Notes under the pieces: model-generated
Seen by the model: only the letters and a program-made list of their open reading frames with translations
What the model was told of the DNA's origin: nothing
Database searches by the model: none
Shown: one piece after another, positions 16,392 to 23,864 of the stretch
Layout: every line of letters starts with the position of its first letter
Position numbering within the stretch: position 1 is the stretch's first letter
Assembly (NCBI GenBank): GCA_910584265.1
Contig: CAJTZE010000003.1
Span: 54,847-118,846 of the forward strand
Length of the DNA: 64,000 nt
Direction: 5' to 3'
Source: an uncultured Dorea sp.
GTDB lineage: Bacteria > Bacillota > Clostridia > Lachnospirales > Lachnospiraceae
Translations under genes and position numbers: made by a program

Positions 16392-17654
16392 GTGAAAGGC
16401 AGGTTGCTTTTATCCATATTTCGCTATATAAAAGGATATTTGAAAATAAGAGTCATCGGCTATTCGCCGGAACGGTTCCTAAATGCCTGCAGCCACCGCG
16501 GAATCTATATCTGGGGCATTACTCCGGTGCGCGGCTCCTATGATATGTATATTACCGTTTCAGGATTTCACAAACTGAAGCCTGTTATCCGGAAAACCGG
16601 GGCAAAAGTAGTGATCACAGAACGGATCGGACTTCCGTTTTATTTTTTCCGGTATCGGAAAAGGAAGGTTTTTTTTGCCGGGGCCGTACTCAGTATTGCG
16701 CTGATCTATTCTTTGTCTCTTTTTGTATGGAGCATTGATGTGAGAGGAAACCGGAAGTATACGGATGAGGCTCTGATCGCATTTCTGGAGGAGCAGGGCG
16801 TGGAGCATGGAATGCGGCTTTCACAGGTGGATTGTGACCGGATTGTAAAAGACATCCGGAAATCCTATGATGAGATCATATGGGTGTCTGCTTCGATTGA
16901 AGGATGCAGGCTGATTGTGCAGATTAAGGAGAACGAGGATTCGAAGGATGTGGCGGCTGCGGCCGGAGAGACGAAGGATGGAGCAGATACAGGACAGGGC
17001 TCAGATATTGTGGCGGACTTTGACGGCGTGATCACAACCATGATCGTCCGGCAGGGAATTCCCTGCGCAGCAGAGGGCCAGGAGGTAAAAAAGGGTGATG
17101 TTCTGGTTACCGGCGCAGTTCCGGTGGTGGATGATGCAGGGGAGACGACCGGCTATCAGTACCAGCAGTCTGACGCGGATATCCGGGCTCGGGTATCCAT
17201 GGATTACCAGGACAGCTGTGATCTAAGCTATGAATCCAAGGAGTATCTTCATCAGGAAAAGGAGGTATTTTATCTGCAGGCCGGAAACCGGATATTCTGG
17301 CTGGGAAACAATAAAAATCCATTTCCGGACGCGGAAGAATTGACCATACAGAGCCGTTTGAAGCTTGGCAGATATTTCTATCTGCCTGTTTCCTGGGGAA
17401 GGAGGATCATATCTCCCTACCGTTCCACACAGGAAAAATACGATGAGAACCTGCTTCAGACTAAATTAACGGACGAATACCGTCGTTTTACGGATAATCT
17501 TGCGAAAAAAGGGGTAGAAATTATTGAGAATGATGTTAAAATATACACAGGGTCTGCGAAAGCAGAAGCAAAGGGAACTCTGACGGTGATTACGGATATC
17601 GGTACAGAGCGTCCAACCAGTTTTGTGGAGGATGTTACAGATGGGGATGATTGA
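16392..17654 (+). CDS. yqfD: YqfD sporulation membrane protein
   Basis: A protein of about 420 residues with an N-terminal domain (IRVIGYSPERFLNACSHRGIYIW), one membrane segment near residues 95-112 (VFFAGAVLSIALIYSLSLFVW) and then the FtsQ/POTRA-like start IDVRGNRKYTDEALIAFLEEQGV. The external part includes a lipoyl-like stretch (DFDGVITTMIVRQGIPCAAEGQEVKKGDVLVTG). YqfD is required for efficient sporulation in Bacillus. GTG at 16392 lies within the Shine-Dalgarno-like AAAGGAG, so TTG at 16404 may be the true start. The 3' end overlaps phoH. Confidence 0.92.
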   Translation: MKGRLLLSIFRYIKGYLKIRVIGYSPERFLNACSHRGIYIWGITPVRGSYDMYITVSGFHKLKPVIRKTGAKVVITERIGLPFYFFRYRKRKVFFAGAVLSIALIYSLSLFVWSIDVRGNRKYTDEALIAFLEEQGVEHGMRLSQVDCDRIVKDIRKSYDEIIWVSASIEGCRLIVQIKENEDSKDVAAAAGETKDGADTGQGSDIVADFDGVITTMIVRQGIPCAAEGQEVKKGDVLVTGAVPVVDDAGETTGYQYQQSDADIRARVSMDYQDSCDLSYESKEYLHQEKEVFYLQAGNRIFWLGNNKNPFPDAEELTIQSRLKLGRYFYLPVSWGRRIISPYRSTQEKYDENLLQTKLTDEYRRFTDNLAKKGVEIIENDVKIYTGSAKAEAKGTLTVITDIGTERPTSFVEDVTDGDD

Positions 17655-18627
17655 GACTACGATAGATATTCCGGCTGTCCATCAGGCAAATGTATTTGGA
17701 CAGTTTGATGCCTATGCAAAGAAGATAGAGCGGACGCTCCGGGTAACGCTGATCGCGCGGGACGATACGGTGAAGATACTGGGGGAGGAAATCTCGGCCA
17801 TGAAGGCAAAGAGTGTTCTTACCCAGCTTGTGGAGCTCTCAAAGCGGGGAAACCAGATCCAGGAGCAGAATGTGGATTATACCCTTGCGCTGTCCATGGA
17901 GGACAGTGAGGGAAGGGTGTTAGAGATTGACGGCGATGTGATCTGCCATACCCTGCAGGGGAAGCCGATCAAGCCGAAGACCTTAGGACAGAAGAAATAT
18001 GTGGATGCCATCCGAAAGCAGATGATTGTATTCGGTTTAGGGCCTGCGGGAACCGGAAAGACTTATCTTGCCATGGCTATGGCGATCACTGCATTTAAAA
18101 ATAATGAGGTGGGGCGTATCATCCTTACCCGCCCGGCAATCGAAGCCGGGGAAAAGCTGGGATTTCTCCCTGGCGACTTACAGAGTAAGATAGATCCGTA
18201 TCTCAGGCCGCTTTATGATGCTCTTTACCAGATTATGGGCGCAGAGAGTTTCTTAAAGAATTCCGAGCGCGGACTAATTGAGGTTGCGCCACTTGCTTAT
18301 ATGAGAGGCCGGACGTTAGACAATGCGTTTATCATTCTGGATGAGGCGCAGAATACCACACCGGCTCAGATGAAGATGTTTCTTACCAGGATCGGTTTCG
18401 GCTCTAAGGTGGTGATCACCGGGGACTCTACCCAGAAGGATCTGCCTTCCGGCCAGATATCCGGTCTTGATACAGCCGTTTCCGTAGTGAAAAGTATTGA
18501 GGACATATCCATCTGCCGCCTGACCAGCAGGGATGTGGTAAGGCATCCGCTGGTACAGAAGATTGTAAAGGCATACGAAGAATATGAATCGAAGAAATCC
18601 CGCCGGGGCGAGCGGAAGAGAAGATGA
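17641..18627 (+). CDS. phoH: PhoH-family ATPase/RNA-binding protein (PhoH/YbeZ type)
   Basis: The N-terminal part (about 1-110) is a KH-like nucleic-acid-binding region, and the ATPase has Walker A in GLGPAGTGKTYLAMAM, Walker B in AFIILDEAQNTTP and sensor VVITGDSTQKDLP. The family works with YbeY in RNA processing and ribosome quality control. GGAGG at 17627 sits before the ATG at 17641, inside the end of yqfD, so the two genes are translationally linked. ybeY follows at once. Length (328) is normal. Confidence 0.95.
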   Translation: MGMIETTIDIPAVHQANVFGQFDAYAKKIERTLRVTLIARDDTVKILGEEISAMKAKSVLTQLVELSKRGNQIQEQNVDYTLALSMEDSEGRVLEIDGDVICHTLQGKPIKPKTLGQKKYVDAIRKQMIVFGLGPAGTGKTYLAMAMAITAFKNNEVGRIILTRPAIEAGEKLGFLPGDLQSKIDPYLRPLYDALYQIMGAESFLKNSERGLIEVAPLAYMRGRTLDNAFIILDEAQNTTPAQMKMFLTRIGFGSKVVITGDSTQKDLPSGQISGLDTAVSVVKSIEDISICRLTSRDVVRHPLVQKIVKAYEEYESKKSRRGERKRR

Positions 18628-18646
18628 TATAAAGGAGACACGAAGG

Positions 18647-19141
18647 ATGACGCTGTATTTTGAAGAAGAAGGGGAGGAAAGACTGTCTCTCCCCTGCGAG
18701 GAACTGGCGGCAGAGGCTGCTAAGGCGGTGCTTGCGGATGCCGGCTGTCCTTATGAAGCACAGGTAAATCTTCTGGTTACGGGAGACTCTGAGATTCATG
18801 AGATGAACCGGAGGTTCCGGGAGATTGACCGTCCAACGGATGTGCTGTCCTTTCCTATGGTTGAGTATGGTATTCCGGCAGATTTTGATTTTCTGGAGAC
18901 AAGGAAGGACTGCTTTGACCCGGAAACAGGAGAGCTTGTTCTGGGAGACATTGTTATTTCAAGAGACAGGGTAATTTCTCAGGCAGAGGAATATGGACAT
19001 TCCAAGAAAAGAGAATTTGCTTTCCTAATTGTCCATTCTATGTTACACTTAATAGGTTACGACCATATAAAAGAGGATGAACGGATTGTAATGGAAGAGA
19101 AGCAGAGGCAGCTGATGGACAGACTTGGGATTTTCAGGTGA
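18647..19141 (+). CDS. ybeY: Endoribonuclease YbeY (16S rRNA 3'-end maturation)
   Basis: The zinc site motif HSMLHLIGYDHIKEDE (HxxxHxxxxxH) is intact, and the family segments INLLVTGDSEIHEMNRRFREIDRPTDVLSFPM and LGDIVIS are present. YbeY is a single-strand RNase needed for 16S rRNA 3' processing and 70S quality control. The ATG at 18647 follows AAGGAG. At 164 residues it is near the family norm. It belongs to the yqfC-yqfD-phoH-ybeY unit; no diacylglycerol kinase (dgkA) or era gene follows as in many Firmicutes. Confidence 0.96.
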   Translation: MTLYFEEEGEERLSLPCEELAAEAAKAVLADAGCPYEAQVNLLVTGDSEIHEMNRRFREIDRPTDVLSFPMVEYGIPADFDFLETRKDCFDPETGELVLGDIVISRDRVISQAEEYGHSKKREFAFLIVHSMLHLIGYDHIKEDERIVMEEKQRQLMDRLGIFR

Positions 19142-19209
19142 GGGATTTGAACGACAGGAGTGTGCAGGGCATGCTTTTGTTTTTTCAGGATTCGATTGTG
19201 GAGTAGGAT

Positions 19210-20868
19210 ATGGCGAAGAAGAAGGATGGCGGTTTTTTGATGCAGGGAGCGATCCTTGCGGCGACTGCATTGATAACAAAGATTATTGGACTGGCTTACC
19301 GTATTCCGGTTACCAATATTATGGGTTCGGAGGGAAACGGGTATTACGGCATTGTATTTCAGGTGTATAACCTTGCCCTGATGCTTACCTCCTACAGCCT
19401 TCCCATGGCGGTTTCCAAGCTGGTGTCAGCCAGGATTTCCACAGGACAGTATAGAAATGCATACCGGGTGTACAAGGGCGCCATGACATTTGCGGTACTT
19501 ACCGGAGGATTTGTGACGGCGGTTGTATTTTTCGGCGCCAGATTTATTGCGGCAGATATTATGAAGGTAGAGATGTCCGTATATGCACTGCGGGTGCTTG
19601 CGCCTTGTATCCTGATTGTGGCATTTCTCGGTGTGTTCCGGGGATTTTTTCAGGGCTTCGGCACGATGATGCCTACCGCATTTTCCCAGACTCTTGAACA
19701 GATCGTCAATGCGGCCGTCAGTATTGTTGGGGCTCTTGTGTTGTTGAAATTCGGACAGAGCATGGCATCCGGCGCAGATAAAAAGACCTACGGCGCCGCC
19801 TATGCGGCCGCGGGGGCAACTCTTGGAACCGTTGCAGGGGCTTTGGCTGCCCTGCTGTTTCTGCTGTTCGTATTTGGTACATACAAACGGGTATTGAAAC
19901 GCCAGATGAGAAGAGACAGAGGACATAAAAGAGAGAGCTGGGGTTATATCTACAAGCTCCTTTTATTTACTATTGCGCCGGTTATTCTCAGCGCAACCGT
20001 ATACAATATCAGCAATCTGCTGGATCAGGCAGTCTTTACGAATGTTATGGCGATTCAGGGAGTTCCGGAAAAGGAATATACGGAACTTCTGGGAATGTTC
20101 AGCGGGCAGTATGATACGATGACGAATATTCCATTAAGTGTAGCCAGTGCGCTGGCGGCCTCCTTTATGCCGAGTCTTGTCGCCGCGATCCAGACAGGAA
20201 CCCGTAAGGAGATACACGGCAAGATCAATCTGGTAAGCCGCTTTAATATGATCATTGCGATTCCGTGTGCGGCAGGCTTTATTACACTTGCCCGTCCGAT
20301 TCTGGATCTTTTGTACTTTACGCAGGATAATACGATTCCGGCGCTGCTTCTGCAGATCGGCGGAGTGTCTGTGGTGTTTTTCTGCTTGTCTACTGTGACC
20401 AATGCGGCGCTGCAGGGGCTGGACCACATGTCGAAGCCGGTAAAGAATGCTGCGATTTCGCTGGTGATCCATCTGATTGCACTGTATATTATGCTGGTTG
20501 CATTCAAATGGAGCATTTATTCCATTGTGGCCAGCAAGATTATATTTGCGGGAGCAATCTGTATCCTGAATGCAAGGGATCTGGAGTCTGTCTGCGGCTA
20601 TGTGCAGGAAACAAGAAAAACCTTCGTGATCCCGATCATAGCTTCTGTGATCATGAGTTTATCTGCACTTCTGGTGCGCTTATTGTTTGAATTATTTGCC
20701 GGACCGCGCATTGCTGCAGTTGCGGCGCTCTTTACGGCAGTGATCGTATATTTTCTCTGCCTGATTTTATTAGGCGGAGTGACAGAACGGGAGCTTTTGA
20801 TGGTGCCGAAGGGCGGGAGCATTGTCCGAATGCTGAAGAAGCTCCATCTGCTTTCTGCCAGAAGGTAG
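19210..20868 (+). CDS. SpoVB/YtgP-type polysaccharide flippase (MATE-like, MOP superfamily)
   Basis: A 552-residue membrane protein with about fourteen helices. The start MQGAILAATALITKIIGLAYRIPVTNIMG and SSYSLPMAVSKLVSARI-like segment define the SpoVB/MurJ-like branch. SpoVB is needed for spore cortex synthesis in Bacillus; paralogues (YtgP/Amj-like MurJ) flip lipid II in vegetative cells. The sequence alone does not decide between these. GGAGTAGGAT precedes the ATG. The genomic position just after sporulation genes favours a spore role only weakly. Confidence 0.85.
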   Translation: MAKKKDGGFLMQGAILAATALITKIIGLAYRIPVTNIMGSEGNGYYGIVFQVYNLALMLTSYSLPMAVSKLVSARISTGQYRNAYRVYKGAMTFAVLTGGFVTAVVFFGARFIAADIMKVEMSVYALRVLAPCILIVAFLGVFRGFFQGFGTMMPTAFSQTLEQIVNAAVSIVGALVLLKFGQSMASGADKKTYGAAYAAAGATLGTVAGALAALLFLLFVFGTYKRVLKRQMRRDRGHKRESWGYIYKLLLFTIAPVILSATVYNISNLLDQAVFTNVMAIQGVPEKEYTELLGMFSGQYDTMTNIPLSVASALAASFMPSLVAAIQTGTRKEIHGKINLVSRFNMIIAIPCAAGFITLARPILDLLYFTQDNTIPALLLQIGGVSVVFFCLSTVTNAALQGLDHMSKPVKNAAISLVIHLIALYIMLVAFKWSIYSIVASKIIFAGAICILNARDLESVCGYVQETRKTFVIPIIASVIMSLSALLVRLLFELFAGPRIAAVAALFTAVIVYFLCLILLGGVTERELLMVPKGGSIVRMLKKLHLLSARR

Positions 20869-20937
20869 ATTATAGGATTTTCATTGAATAAATTATGATT
20901 ATCAGACCGATACTATACTAAAAAAGGAGATACCTTT

Positions 20938-21312
20938 ATGAATGATAAAAAGTATAGTATCGGTTTTGTTATTATAGGATTGTCCATCCTCCTGCTTGTG
21001 TCCGGAGCTTATCAGCTCAACTTTCACGCTGTGGAGGAACGGGCAGAGGAAGAAAAGGTGCAGGATGCCGAAATCCGGGAACCGGAGGAAAGTATTGAGA
21101 CAGAAGGCGGGGCAATGAAGAATTACTGCTACTATCTTCTAGAAAAAAATGGATATGTGGTTGTCTATTTGAGCGACAGGGAAACGATTTATGAGTATAC
21201 AAGCATTGATGTGGAGACACTTCCGGTCACGGTCCAGAACGAGGTAAAAAATGGAAAATATATTGAAGATATTGAGGAACTATACGGATTTCTGGAAAAC
21301 TACAGCAGCTAA
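20938..21312 (+). CDS. Small membrane-anchored protein with a BofC-C-like domain
   Basis: A 124-residue protein with one N-terminal membrane helix (residues 8-26). An acidic linker (EERAEEEKVQDAEIREPEE) follows, then a C-terminal domain YCYYLLEKNGYVVVYLSDRETIYEYTSIDVETLPVTVQNEVKNGKYI. That domain has the pattern of the BofC C-terminal domain found in many clostridial exported proteins. BofC in Bacillus inhibits SpoIVB during sporulation. Whether this protein has that role is unknown. The gene has a good AAAAAAGGAG site and stands alone. Confidence 0.6.
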   Translation: MNDKKYSIGFVIIGLSILLLVSGAYQLNFHAVEERAEEEKVQDAEIREPEESIETEGGAMKNYCYYLLEKNGYVVVYLSDRETIYEYTSIDVETLPVTVQNEVKNGKYIEDIEELYGFLENYSS

Positions 21313-21393
21313 AATCCTTGATTTTGGTTGCTTGTCTGTCCTATTTAGTGTAAGATGAGAAGATGACGGATGAGGAAAGGGACCAGTGCCGCT

Positions 21394-21615
21394 ATGGATG
21401 AGAAGAAGATTGCAAGGATTAACGAGCTGTACCGCAAATCAAAGGCTGAAGGATTAAATGATACGGAGAAGAAGGAACAGCAGATACTAAGAAGGGAATA
21501 TATTGATTCTGTGAAACGGAATCTTACGGCACAGCTGGATAGTATTTCCATTCAGGAAATGGATGGAAGTATTACCGAGCTGAGAAAAAAACATCAGGAA
21601 AAAAGGGGGAATTAG
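21394..21615 (+). CDS. DUF896 (YnzC-family) protein
   Basis: A 73-residue helical protein with the family start KIARINELYRKSKAEGLNDTEKKEQQILRREYIDSVKRNL. YnzC of B. subtilis is a helical-hairpin protein in the SOS-regulated yneA operon; its function is not settled. The ATG at 21394 gives the usual four residues before KIARINEL; an in-frame ATG at 21370 is the alternative. It is followed after one base by a DUF4250 gene. Confidence 0.85.
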   Translation: MDEKKIARINELYRKSKAEGLNDTEKKEQQILRREYIDSVKRNLTAQLDSISIQEMDGSITELRKKHQEKRGN

Positions 21616-21616
21616 G

Positions 21617-21796
21617 GTGCAGGAATTACCAAAAGATCCTATGCTTCTTTTGAGTGTTGTGAACACGAAGCTTCGGGATTTTTATCCTTCTCTGGATGTG
21701 CTCTGTATGGAGATGGACGTGGATAAGGATATGTTAGTGGATAAACTGAAGGGTATTGATTACGAGTACGATGAACCCGGGAATCAGTTTGTTTAA
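21617..21796 (+). CDS. DUF4250 small protein
   Basis: A 59-codon reading frame starting with GTG, reading MQELPKDPMLLLSVVNTKLRD and then FYPSLDVLCMEMDVDKDMLVDKL and ending YEYDEPGNQFV. This closely fits the DUF4250 family common in Lachnospiraceae. A strong AAGGGGGA lies eight bases upstream, overlapping the end of the DUF896 gene, so the two are coupled. The function is unknown. It is short enough to be missed by automatic callers with a length cutoff. Confidence 0.85.
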   Translation: MQELPKDPMLLLSVVNTKLRDFYPSLDVLCMEMDVDKDMLVDKLKGIDYEYDEPGNQFV

Positions 21797-21825
21797 TATA
21801 TTACATAAGGAAGAAAGTTAAGCAG

Positions 21826-23292
21826 ATGTATAAGGAAATGGAATTAGATCATACAGGTTTAGAGTTGGATTTACCTGTGGAAGAAACGAAAAGACAGTAT
21901 TTTTATATGGCGGTATGCAGAAAGTGGGTTGAAAATTTTGAGAAGCTGAACCACCGCCTGCCGAAGGCCTGTGTTGTGAACATGGGCTGTCAGATGAACG
22001 CCAGAGATTCTGAGAAGCTTGCGGGGATACTGGCGCAGGCCGGCTTTGAGGAGGAAGAGAAGGAAGAACAGGCTGATTTTGTGATTTTTAACACCTGTAC
22101 TGTAAGAGAGAATGCAAACATGCGGGTATACGGACATCTGGGACAGCTGAGCCCTGTCAAGAAGAAGAGGCCGCATATGAAGATTGCCCTGTGCGGCTGT
22201 ATGATGCAGGAGCCGGAGGTTGTAGAGAAGTTAAAGAAGAGCTACCGGTTTGTGAATTTGATATTTGGAACCCACAATATTTATAAGTTTGCAGAGCTTC
22301 TGGCGGCCTGTCTGGAATCAGACCGGATGATCATTGATGTCTGGAAGGATACGGATAAGATAGTTGAGGACCTTCCCAGTGAACGGAAATTCCCATTCAA
22401 ATCCGGCGTCAATGTGATGTTTGGATGTAACAATTTCTGCAGCTATTGCATCGTGCCCTATGTGAGGGGACGGGAGCGGAGCCGGGAACCGGAAGCAATA
22501 TTAAGGGAAATCAGACGGCTGGCTGCAGACGGCGTGGTAGAGATCATGCTGCTTGGACAGAATGTGAATTCCTATGGGAAGACTCTGGATAAGCCCTGTA
22601 CCTTTGCAGAACTTCTTCAGATGATAGAGGAAATTGACGGGATCCGCCGGATCCGGTTTATGACCTCCCATCCGAAGGATCTGTCTGATGAGCTGATTGA
22701 GGTAATGAGAAATTCCCGGAAGATCTGCCGGCATCTTCACCTCCCCGTACAATCCGGAAGTACGGAGATTTTGAAGAAGATGAACCGGAGATATACCAAG
22801 GAGCAGTATCTGGAGCTGGTAAGAAAGCTCCGAGAGGCAGTGCCGGATATTTCCCTTACAACAGATATTATTGTGGGATTTCCCGGAGAAACAGAGGCAG
22901 ATTTTGAGGAAACTCTGGATGTGGTGCGAAAGGTGCGCTATGACAGTGCTTTTACTTTTATTTACTCCAAACGGACAGGCACGCCCGCGGCTGCGATGGA
23001 AGCCCAGATTCCAAGGGGTGTGGTAAAACAGCGGTTTGACAGGCTGCTCACAGAGGTTCAGACCATATCGGCACAGGTATGTGCGGTACATACAGGAAAG
23101 GTAATGCCGGTGCTGGCAGAGTCGGTAAACGACCATGACCCGTCCCTCTTAACCGGCAGGCTCAGTAACAATCTGCTGGTACACTTCCCGGGAAAGGAAG
23201 AGATGATTGGAACCATCGTAGATGTAAAGCTCGAGGAATGCAGAGGTTTTTACTATCTGGGAAAGCAGGAATCCGTCCGCACAAAATTATAA
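21826..23292 (+). CDS. miaB: tRNA-2-methylthio-N6-dimethylallyladenosine synthase MiaB
   Basis: A radical-SAM methylthiotransferase of 488 residues. The auxiliary cluster cysteines lie in NMGCQMNARDSEKL, FNTCTVRENA and ALCGCMMQEP. The radical-SAM CxxxCxxC is in GCNNFCSYCIVPYVRGRE. The C-terminal TRAM domain ends in YYLGKQE. It modifies i6A37 in tRNAs reading UNN codons, after MiaA (encoded about 5 kb downstream) has added the dimethylallyl group. The first 40 residues extend beyond the E. coli protein, as in other Firmicutes. Confidence 0.97.
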   Translation: MYKEMELDHTGLELDLPVEETKRQYFYMAVCRKWVENFEKLNHRLPKACVVNMGCQMNARDSEKLAGILAQAGFEEEEKEEQADFVIFNTCTVRENANMRVYGHLGQLSPVKKKRPHMKIALCGCMMQEPEVVEKLKKSYRFVNLIFGTHNIYKFAELLAACLESDRMIIDVWKDTDKIVEDLPSERKFPFKSGVNVMFGCNNFCSYCIVPYVRGRERSREPEAILREIRRLAADGVVEIMLLGQNVNSYGKTLDKPCTFAELLQMIEEIDGIRRIRFMTSHPKDLSDELIEVMRNSRKICRHLHLPVQSGSTEILKKMNRRYTKEQYLELVRKLREAVPDISLTTDIIVGFPGETEADFEETLDVVRKVRYDSAFTFIYSKRTGTPAAAMEAQIPRGVVKQRFDRLLTEVQTISAQVCAVHTGKVMPVLAESVNDHDPSLLTGRLSNNLLVHFPGKEEMIGTIVDVKLEECRGFYYLGKQESVRTKL

Positions 23293-23319
23293 ATATTTCC
23301 ACCCATATTTTTAAGTAAG

Positions 23320-23365
23320 AACGTCCAAACTATGTAGTACGAAGAAACATAGCGGGGGCGTTTTT
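23320..23365 (+). terminator. Hairpin/terminator between miaB and the membrane protein gene
   Basis: AACGTCC and CTATGT on the left pair with ACATAG and GGGCGTT on the right, followed by five T that run into the next ATG. The right arm contains GGGGG, which could also be the ribosome binding site of the next gene. Confidence 0.65.
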
Positions 23366-23785
23366 ATGATGAAAAAAATTGGCGAGTATTTATTTTTCTG
23401 GGCGGCAGGAGGTGCCCTTTATTATAGCTTTGAGGTTTTGTTCAGGGGATTTTCACACTGGTCCATGTTTGTGCTGGGCGGAATCTGCTTTGTGTTTTTC
23501 TTTGTGCAGGGAAAGAGCCTGAACTGGCAGGACCCCCTGTGGAGGCAGGTTCTGCGCTGCATGGTATTTGTAACCTCTATGGAATTTATTACGGGGATCA
23601 TCGTAAACAAATGGCTGCATTATGCGGTGTGGGACTATAGCGGGATGCCGTTGCAGCTATTCGGGCAGATTTGTGTTCCCTTTATGGTCATTTTTTCCGG
23701 ACTAAGCGTATTAGGAATCTGCCTGAGCGGTTATATGGGGTATTACCTGTTTGGAGAGGCGAAGCCGGAGTATCACGTTCTTTAG
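23366..23785 (+). CDS. Four-helix membrane protein, putative ABC-transporter permease family (PF06541-like)
   Basis: A 139-residue integral membrane protein with four hydrophobic segments. The motifs FFWAAGGALYYSFEVLFRGFSHWSMFVLGG and FITGIIVNKWLHYAVWDYSGMPLQLFGQICVPF (W-DYS and GQICxPF) are those of a Firmicutes family labelled putative ABC transporter permease. No ATPase gene is adjacent, so the transport label is weak. The start codon follows directly the T-run of the hairpin above; GGGGGCG within the stem is the only possible ribosome binding site. Confidence 0.75.
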   Translation: MMKKIGEYLFFWAAGGALYYSFEVLFRGFSHWSMFVLGGICFVFFFVQGKSLNWQDPLWRQVLRCMVFVTSMEFITGIIVNKWLHYAVWDYSGMPLQLFGQICVPFMVIFSGLSVLGICLSGYMGYYLFGEAKPEYHVL

Positions 23786-23794
23786 TTTTTCTGC

Positions 23795-23823
23795 TTTAAG
23801 GAAATGATAAAAAGTGTTATACT
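23795..23823 (+). promoter_or_regulatory. Candidate promoter for mutS-mutL
   Basis: TTTAAG (23795-23800) and TATACT (23818-23823) with a 17-base spacer, 41 bases before the mutS start. The -35 element is a weak match. Confidence 0.4.
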
Positions 23824-23864
23824 AACTATGTATGTCAAAAGATAAATGAAAGAGGAGAAAAAAC

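Noticed and set aside
22501..23136. A 211-codon minus-strand open frame inside miaB
   Set aside because: Shadow of the radical-SAM gene, without a ribosome binding site or family features.
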